From Boesenbergia rotunda (Eukaryota > Streptophyta > Magnoliopsida > Zingiberales > Zingiberaceae), in assembly GCA_024364735.1 (NCBI GenBank), contig JAGFNQ010002612.1, positions 327,452-391,451 on the forward strand: 64,000 nucleotides of DNA. Direction: 5' to 3'. The notes below the pieces were generated by a model, which was given only the letters and a program-made list of their open reading frames with translations, was not told the origin of the DNA and searched no databases. Positions 58,353 to 64,000 of the stretch are shown piece by piece; position 1 is the stretch's first letter, and every line of letters starts with the position of its first letter. The position numbers were made by a program, and so were the translations under genes.

Positions 58353-58359
58353 TTATATA
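58353..58359 (-). promoter_or_regulatory. LTR TATA box
   Basis: CTATATAAGC on the minus strand. Transcription would start near 58325 and divide the LTR into a U3 of about 620 bases and an R-U5 of about 310. Confidence 0.65.
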
Positions 58360-58385
58360 GCCGGGGAAAAGGACCAAGCATGGCT

Positions 58386-58511
58386 TGTGTCAGGATCTTC
58401 TGACAGGGTCAGAAGATATGGTATGGTGATGTCGGTATGAGTATGGCCTGTGTCAGGATCTTCTGACAGGGTCAGAAGATATGGTATGGTTATGTCGACT
58501 GTAACCATCCT
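58386..58511 (-). repeat. 63-bp tandem duplication in U3 with a perfect palindrome
   Basis: TGTGTCAGGATCTTCTGACA... starts at 58386 and again at 58449. Each copy contains ATCTTCTGAC-AGG-GTCAGAAGAT, a perfect 10-bp inverted repeat. Position, 30-150 bases upstream of the TATA, suggests duplicated promoter elements. Confidence 0.8.
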
Positions 58512-58975
58512 TCTTTGTCGTATACTATTTGTCTTATGTGAGGACAAAGACAGGTTTCTGTAAGTCGGCGCCTGTCAGAGAGTGTCAGTTCGTACGAGGG
58601 GTGACAGCCTGTTACCTGCAGCTGGTGCAGGTATATTTTGTCCTTATCCCAGGGTGATTCCGAGAGAGTGCCCGAGTGGACATCCGGACGGCTCGCCCGG
58701 ATGGGTATCAGGCATGAGCATAAAGGACTGCCGGGCGGATGCACTCGGCTGATCGAGGCGTGTAGGCCTTAATGTGGCCGGGCGGATGCACTCGGCTGAA
58801 TGAACCGCTATATTTATTCTAACCGGCCGCCTTGAGTCCGACTGGCCGGCGAAGAGCCTGGGCCCGGCCAGGATGTTTGTCGAGTTGGCTGCCGTACAAT
58901 GACGTGGACCTTGAAACTGGCTAGGTCGTTTGCCACGTTGGCTGCCCGTATGGTGCCAACTATATGGCAGGATCA

Positions 58976-58995
58976 ATAGCCTTCCCCTCGAGTCT
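58976..58995 (-). other. Polypurine tract
   Basis: Read on the minus strand: AGACTCGAGGGGAAGGCTAT, then the LTR at TGATCC. GAGGGGAAGG is a plausible plus-strand primer for reverse transcription. Confidence 0.65.
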
Positions 58996-59215
58996 AGTCG
59001 AAGGAGGCGATCAGTCCGACTGACTGGACCACAAGGGTGTACAACCATTCTGCGGCCGAGCGTTTTTTGCCCTATTAACATCTGGCCGGCTTAACACGAT
59101 GCTCAACAGCTGGTGCTGAGTATGTCTGCCCTGTCTGAGAGGTAGGAGTCACAACACGCCCTGTTAGCGCGCTAAAACAATGCTAAGGGATGTGGGTCGC
59201 CACACGCCCAGTCGG

Positions 59216-62055
59216 GGAACCGAATTACTTTAGAGAAATGGCTGTGTAAAACAGCCGACTGATTGGTGTCCTACCTGCGGGATGTGGATCGTCACACGCC
59301 TGACCGGATTTCGATACAGGCTTCCGAGTGGGCTGACGCGCAGAGTCAGTCGCCGACTCAGGCTTCCAAAGGGGACCAACCTTCTGCGTGAGTCGCCACG
59401 CTTCCGGTCGGGAACCGAATTACTTTAGAGAAATGACTGTGTAAAACAGCCGACTGATTGGTGTCCTACCTGCGGGATGTGGATCGTCACACGCCTGACC
59501 GGATTTCGATACAGGCTTCCGAGTGGGCTGACGCGCAGAGTCAATCGCCGACTCAGGCTTCCAAAGGGGACCAACCTTCTGCGTGGGTCGCCACGCTTCC
59601 GGTCGGGAACCGCCTTTAGGCTTCCGGATGGGCCAATCTTTCACGTGGGACGCCACGCTTCCGACCGGGAACCAGTCCAGGCTTCCGAGTGGGCTGACGC
59701 GAAGAGTCAGTCGCCGACTCAGGCTTCCAAAGGGGACCAACCTTCTGCGTGGGTCGCCACGCTTCCGGTCGGGAACCGCCTTTAGGCTTCCGGATGGGCC
59801 AATCTTTCACGTGGGACGCCACGCTTCCGACCGGGAACCAGTCCAGGCTTCCGAGTGGGCTGACGCGAAGAGTCAGTCGCCGACTCAGGCTTCTAAAGGG
59901 GACCAACCTTCTGCGTGGGTCGCCACGCTTCCGGTCGGGAACCGCCTTTAGGCTTTCGGATGGGCCAATCTTTCACGTGGGACGCCACGCTTCCGACCGG
60001 GAACCAGTCCAGGCTTCCGAGTGGGCTGACGCGAAGAGTCAGTCGCCGACTCAGGCTTCCAAAGGGGACCAACCTTCTGCGTGGGTCGCCACGCTTCCGG
60101 TCGGGAACCGCCTTTAGGCTTCCGGATGGGCCAATCTTTCACGTGGGACGCCACGCTTCCGACCGGGAACCAGTCCAGGCTTCCGAGTGGGCTGACGCGA
60201 AGAGTCAGTCGCCGACTCAGGCTTCCAAAGGGGACCAACCTTCTGCGTGGGTCGCCACGCTTCCGGTCGGGAACCGCCTTTAGGCTTCCGGATGGGCCAA
60301 TCTTTCACGTGGGACGCCACGCTTCCGACCGGGAACCAGTCCAGGCTTCCGAGTGGGCTGACACGAAGAGTCAGTCGCCGACTCAGGCTTCCAAAGGGGA
60401 CCAACCTTCTGCGTTGGTCGCCACGCTTCCGGTCGGGAACCGCCTTTAGGCTTCCGGATGGGCCAATCTTTCACGTGGGACGCCACGCTTCCGACCTGGA
60501 ACCAGTCCAGGCTTCCGAGTGGGCTGACGCGAAGAGTCAGTCGCCGACTCAGGCTTCCAAAGGGGACCAACCTTCTGCGTGGGTCGCCACGCTTCCGGTC
60601 GGGAACCGCCTTTAGGCTTCCGGATGGGCCAATCTTTCACGTGGGCCGCCACGCATCCGACCGGGAACCAGTCCAGGCTTCCGAGTGGGCTGACGCGAAG
60701 AGTCAGTCGCCGACTCAGGCTTCCAAAGGGGACCAACCTTCTGCGTGGGTCGCCACGCTTCCGGTCGGGAACCGCCTTTAGGCTTCCGGATGGGCCAATC
60801 TTTCACGTGGGACGCCACGCTTCCGACCGGGAACCAGTCCAGGCTTCCGAGTGGGCTGACGCGAAGAGTCAGTCGCTGACTCAGGCTTCCAAAGGGGACC
60901 AACCTTCTGCGTGGGCCGCCACGCTTCCGGTCGGGAACCGCCTTTAGGCTTCCGGATGGGCCAATCTTTCACGTGGGACGCCACGCTTCCGACCGGGAAC
61001 CAGTCCAGGCTTCCGAATGGGCTGACGCGAAGAGTCAGTCGCCGACTCAGGCTTCCAAAGGGGACCAACCTTCTGCGTGGGTCGTCACGCTTCCGGTCGG
61101 GAACCGCCTTTAGGCTTCCGGATGGGCCAATCTTTCACGTGGGACGCCACGCTTCCGACCGGGAACCAGTCCAGGCTTCCGAGTGGGCTGACGCGAAGAG
61201 TCAGTCGCCGACTCAGGCTTCCAAAGGGGGCCAACCTTCTGCGTGGGCCGCCACGCTTCCGGTCGGGAACCGCCTTTAGGCTTCCGGATGGGCCAATCTT
61301 TCACGTGGGACGCCACGCTTCCGACCGGGAACCAGTCCAGGCTTCCGAGTGGGCTGACGCGAAGAGTCAGTCGCCGACTCAGGCTTCCAAAGGGGACCAA
61401 CCTTCTGCGTGGGTCGCCACGCTTCCGGTCGGGAACCGCCTTTAGGCTTCCGGATGGGCCAATCTTCCACGTGGGCCGCCACGCTTCCGACCGGGAACCA
61501 GTCCAGGCTTCCGAGTGGGCTGACGCGAAGAGTCAGTCGCCGACTCAGGCTTCCAAAGGGGACCAACCTTCTGCGTGGGTCGCCACGCTTCCGGTCGGGA
61601 ACCGCCTTTAGGCTTCCGGATGGGCCAATCTTCCACGTGGGCCGCCACGCTTCCGACCGGGAACCAGTCCAGGCTTCCGAGTGGGCTGACGCGAAGAGTC
61701 AGTCGCCGACTCAGGCTTCCAAAGGGGACCAACCTTCTGCGTGGGTCGCCACGCTTCCGGTCGGGAACCGCCTTTAGGCTTCCGGATGGGCCAATCTTCC
61801 ACGTGGGCCGCCACGCTTCCGACCGGGAACCAGTCCAGGCTTCCGAGTGGGCTGACGCTTAAGGTCAGCTGCCGACTCAGGCTTCCAAAGGGAACCAATC
61901 TTCTGCGTGGGACGCCACGCTTCCGATCGGGAACCGTTTTAGGCTTCCGGATGGGCCAATCTTCCACGTGGGCCGCCACGCTTCCGACCGGGAACCAGTC
62001 CAGGCTTCCGAGTGGGCTGACGCTTATGGTCAGCTGCCGACTCAGGCTTCTGGAG
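59216..62055. repeat. 166-bp tandem array in the retroelement 3' untranslated part
   Basis: GGGAACC(G) marks recur at 59216, 59411, then at exact 166-base steps from 59606 to 61930. There are thus two 195-bp units, fourteen 166-bp units and a diverged partial one. Units differ by only a few bases. Each 166-bp unit has three sub-blocks starting AGGCTTCC (AGGCTTCCGGATGGGCCAAT, AGGCTTCCGAGTGGGCTGAC, AGGCTTCCAAAGGGGACCAA). The array lies between the pol stop codon and the polypurine tract. All six reading frames are open for long runs because 166 is not a multiple of three and stops are rare. It is not coding. Confidence 0.95.
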
Positions 62056-62179
62056 GGTATAACGCGTCTGCCTACGTCCCGTCCAGGTATGGCTTGCCTT
62101 ACATGGCCGACCGGGAATTTTCGGTCGGGTGAGCCTTTCGTTATAGCTAAAATGCGGCGCTTTACAAGCTTGCATCACT

Positions 62180-64000
62180 CTAGGGCTCTCTGTACATTTT
62201 CAAGTGTAGGGCACTCCACGGTCGGTCCAGCCTCTTTCCATGTTCATCCTCCAAGTAGTAAGCACCTGAATGCAATTTCTGCACTATCTTGAAGGGTCCG
62301 CCCCCCTGTGGTTGTAATTTGCTAACATCACCGACCGGCTTTATACGTTTCCAGACTAGGTCCCCGGCGTGAAATGAGCGCGGCAACACCTTCTGGTCGT
62401 ACCTTTGTTTCATGCGCTGACGGTACGTGAACATCCGGGCGGCTGCTTTTTCCCGGACTTCCTCTATGAGGTCAAGCTCTAAGCGCCTTCTTTCCTCATT
62501 CCCTTCATCATAGTTTAACCGCCTGTCGGATTCACAGCCGACCTCGACCGGCACCACCGCCTCGCTGCCATAGACTAGGTGAAAAGGCGTCTGCCCGGTC
62601 GCTTCTCTGGGTGTTGTTCTGTTCGCCCAAAGGACCCCGGGCAGCTGTTCTACCCAGTTGGTTCCTGCATGATCCAGCTTTGTTTTGAGCCCTCTCAAGA
62701 TTTCCCGGTTGGTGACTTCTGCTTGGCCGTTGCTTTGTGGATATGCCACAGATGTAAAAGCCTGATGGATGCCATATGCCGCGCACCATTCTTTGATTTT
62801 CTTCCCTTGAAACTGCCGACCGTTGTCAGAAACCAACTTGTGGGGGATCCCGTATCTGCATAGAATGTTTTGCGATAAGAACTTAATTACTGCCTGCTCG
62901 GTGATCCTAGCCAATGCCTCTGCTTCCACCCATTTGGAGAAGTAATCCACCGCGACCAACAAAAACTTCTTCTGGGCGGGGGCGATTGGAAACGGACCTA
63001 CAATATCCATGCCCCATTGGTCGAACGGGCAAGAGACAGCAGATGTCTTCATTAATTCGGTTGGCCGGTGGGGCAGACATTGGTGTTTCTGACATGAGAT
63101 GCATGTTGCGGCCAACCGGTCGGCATCCTTCTGTAAAGTTGGCCAATAATACCCGGCCAAGAGAGCCTTCCGGGCGGTGGCTCTACCTCCTAAATGATTA
63201 CTGCAGACCCCCATATGGACCTCTCGGAGCACATAATCTGCATCTTCACTGCTAAGGCATTTGAGCAATGGCCGGGCGTGAGCCCGTTTATAGAGGACAT
63301 CTCCGACCATAGTGTATTGCGCGGCTCTCTTTCTGAACAGCCGAGCCTCCTCCCGGTCGGACGGCACTTCTCCCCTGGTCAAGAATGCAATCAAGGGCGT
63401 TCTCCAATCAGTCTCCAATTCAACTTCCGCCTGCTGCTCGATTTGCATGACGAATAAGGCATGGCAGGCCGGCCGGGGGACCACCCAAGATCCAACTGCG
63501 CTAGCTAATTTGGCTAGCTCATCCGCTTTCATGTTGCTCTCCTGAGGGATCTTCTGTAAGAGTACCTCCCTGAAACCCGCCTTCAGCTGTTCATAGGCAT
63601 TGATGTACTCTTGCAGCCGGTCGCTGTTGACTTCGAAATTACCAGCCAGTTGTTGTATAGCAAGTTGCGAATCTGAGTATAGCCACACCCGGGTGGCGCC
63701 GACATGCCGGGCGGCTTGTAGACCGGCTAAAAGTGCTTCATATTCAGCTTCATTATTCGTCGCCTTGTGTTCTAATCGCACGGACAGGTGTAGCCGCTCT
63801 TCTTCGGGAGAAACCATGAGAACGCCAATTCCGCTTCCTTGTCGAGAGGATGCCCCATCAACATACACCTTCCATACGCCCTCGACCTCATCGGGGTGCA
63901 ATTCCGTGAGAAAATCGGCTAAGGCTTGCGCCTTGATAGCCGGCCGGGGTTGGTATTGTATGTCATACTTGTAGGATCGATGCACGTGAGAGGGGGGGGG
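62180..64000 (-). CDS. Ty3/gypsy polyprotein, RNase H-integrase part (5' partial)
   Basis: About 600 codons are open to the right edge. Residues counted from 63985: an RNase H with Asp43 (YVDGASS), Glu79 (NNEAEYEALL), Asp105 (YSDSQL) and Asp155 (KADELAKL). The NNEAEYEALLAGL style is that of the additional, archaeal-like RNase H of the Tat lineage. Then comes a zinc-binding HHCC (His247, His254, Cys285, Cys288), followed by the integrase core Asp317 (GMDIVGPF), Asp377 (VSDNGRQF) and Glu413 (QAEVTNRE), a D-D-35-E spacing. The end is GDLVWKRIKP ... LHLKMYREP with no chromodomain. Protease, reverse transcriptase and gag must lie to the right. No stop or frameshift breaks this stretch, so the copy may be young. 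The last nine bases are G (plus strand), and the protein text just before YDIQYQPRP is unlike the family. Confidence 0.93.
   Translation of the reverse strand, partial: PPPSHVHRSYKYDIQYQPRPAIKAQALADFLTELHPDEVEGVWKVYVDGASSRQGSGIGVLMVSPEEERLHLSVRLEHKATNNEAEYEALLAGLQAARHVGATRVWLYSDSQLAIQQLAGNFEVNSDRLQEYINAYEQLKAGFREVLLQKIPQESNMKADELAKLASAVGSWVVPRPACHALFVMQIEQQAEVELETDWRTPLIAFLTRGEVPSDREEARLFRKRAAQYTMVGDVLYKRAHARPLLKCLSSEDADYVLREVHMGVCSNHLGGRATARKALLAGYYWPTLQKDADRLAATCISCQKHQCLPHRPTELMKTSAVSCPFDQWGMDIVGPFPIAPAQKKFLLVAVDYFSKWVEAEALARITEQAVIKFLSQNILCRYGIPHKLVSDNGRQFQGKKIKEWCAAYGIHQAFTSVAYPQSNGQAEVTNREILRGLKTKLDHAGTNWVEQLPGVLWANRTTPREATGQTPFHLVYGSEAVVPVEVGCESDRRLNYDEGNEERRRLELDLIEEVREKAAARMFTYRQRMKQRYDQKVLPRSFHAGDLVWKRIKPVGDVSKLQPQGGGPFKIVQKLHSGAYYLEDEHGKRLDRPWSALHLKMYREP

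Larger units (their letters stand above)
58012..58975 (-). mobile_element. 3' LTR of a Ty3/gypsy (Tat-type) element
   Basis: On the minus strand it runs from TGATCCTGCCATATAG (58975) to GACAGGATCA (58012): perfect 8-bp inverted tips TGATCCTG/CAGGATCA and a length of 964 bp. GGCTATATAAGCC (58352-58362) is the expected promoter TATA. It sits directly after a polypurine tract. A 63-bp tandem duplication lies just upstream of the TATA. The second LTR must be beyond the right edge. Confidence 0.82.

Noticed and set aside
59477..62178. Many 96-123 codon open frames on both strands
   Set aside because: They are produced by the 166-bp repeat, which lacks stops in most frames; the phase shifts one base per unit and no family is encoded.
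62532..63974. Other open frames within the gypsy pol region
   Set aside because: Alternate-frame shadows of the RNase H-integrase reading frame.

Overview
ORGANISM AND STYLE. This is nuclear DNA of a flowering plant: every gene is broken by short introns, the protein families are plant-specific (Di19, ICR, DUF1639, ASIL-type trihelix, OXS3, SINAT, UIEF), and most of the space between genes is transposon debris. GC-rich first exons against AT-rich introns (ICR, trihelix) suggest a monocot, but nothing fixes the species. Exon borders were worked out by hand from splice signals, reading frame and family resemblance. LAYOUT. 0-9.4 kb: the start of a phytepsin-like aspartic protease (-) diverges from an endosulfine gene (+); an AT-rich repeat and a two-exon gene fragment follow. 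9.4-15.2 kb: a Di19 zinc-finger gene (+), with a MULE-like transposon in one intron and a U12-type AT-AC intron, converges on an ICR/RIP ROP-effector gene (-). 15.7-23 kb: tRNA-derived SINEs, a long-TIR element, a Tourist-like MITE and a probable solo LTR. 23.6-30.2 kb: a trihelix factor (-) diverges from MBF1 (+), then an atypical bHLH factor (-) with a GC-AG intron. 31.9-36.7 kb: a solo LTR with an inserted DNA transposon, another SINE, and a decayed ATL RING-H2 gene. 38.8-47 kb: a DUF1639 gene (+) with a U12-type GT-AG intron, then a UIEF-like mRNA-export adaptor gene (+). 47.8-52.9 kb: a tower of SINEs stacked on repeated copies of one target site, including a solo LTR packed with hairpin-forming tandem repeats; a second, smaller tower follows. 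53.5-57.1 kb: a SINAT E3 ligase gene (-) and an OXS3-like gene (-). 58.0-64.0 kb: the 3' part of a Ty3/gypsy element of Tat type on the minus strand: RNase H and integrase, a 166-bp tandem array in its 3' untranslated part, polypurine tract and 3' LTR; its 5' part lies beyond the right edge. HOW THE PARTS RELATE. The host genes are unrelated housekeeping, stress and regulatory genes (protein turnover, PP2A control through endosulfine, drought and oxidative-stress regulation, ROP signalling, transcription, mRNA export), and no operon-like or biosynthetic cluster is visible. The unusual content lies in the repeats: re-use of duplicated target sites by three SINE families, co-varying palindrome arrays inside an LTR, and a satellite-like array inside a retrotransposon. 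Two minor-class introns lie in otherwise ordinary genes.
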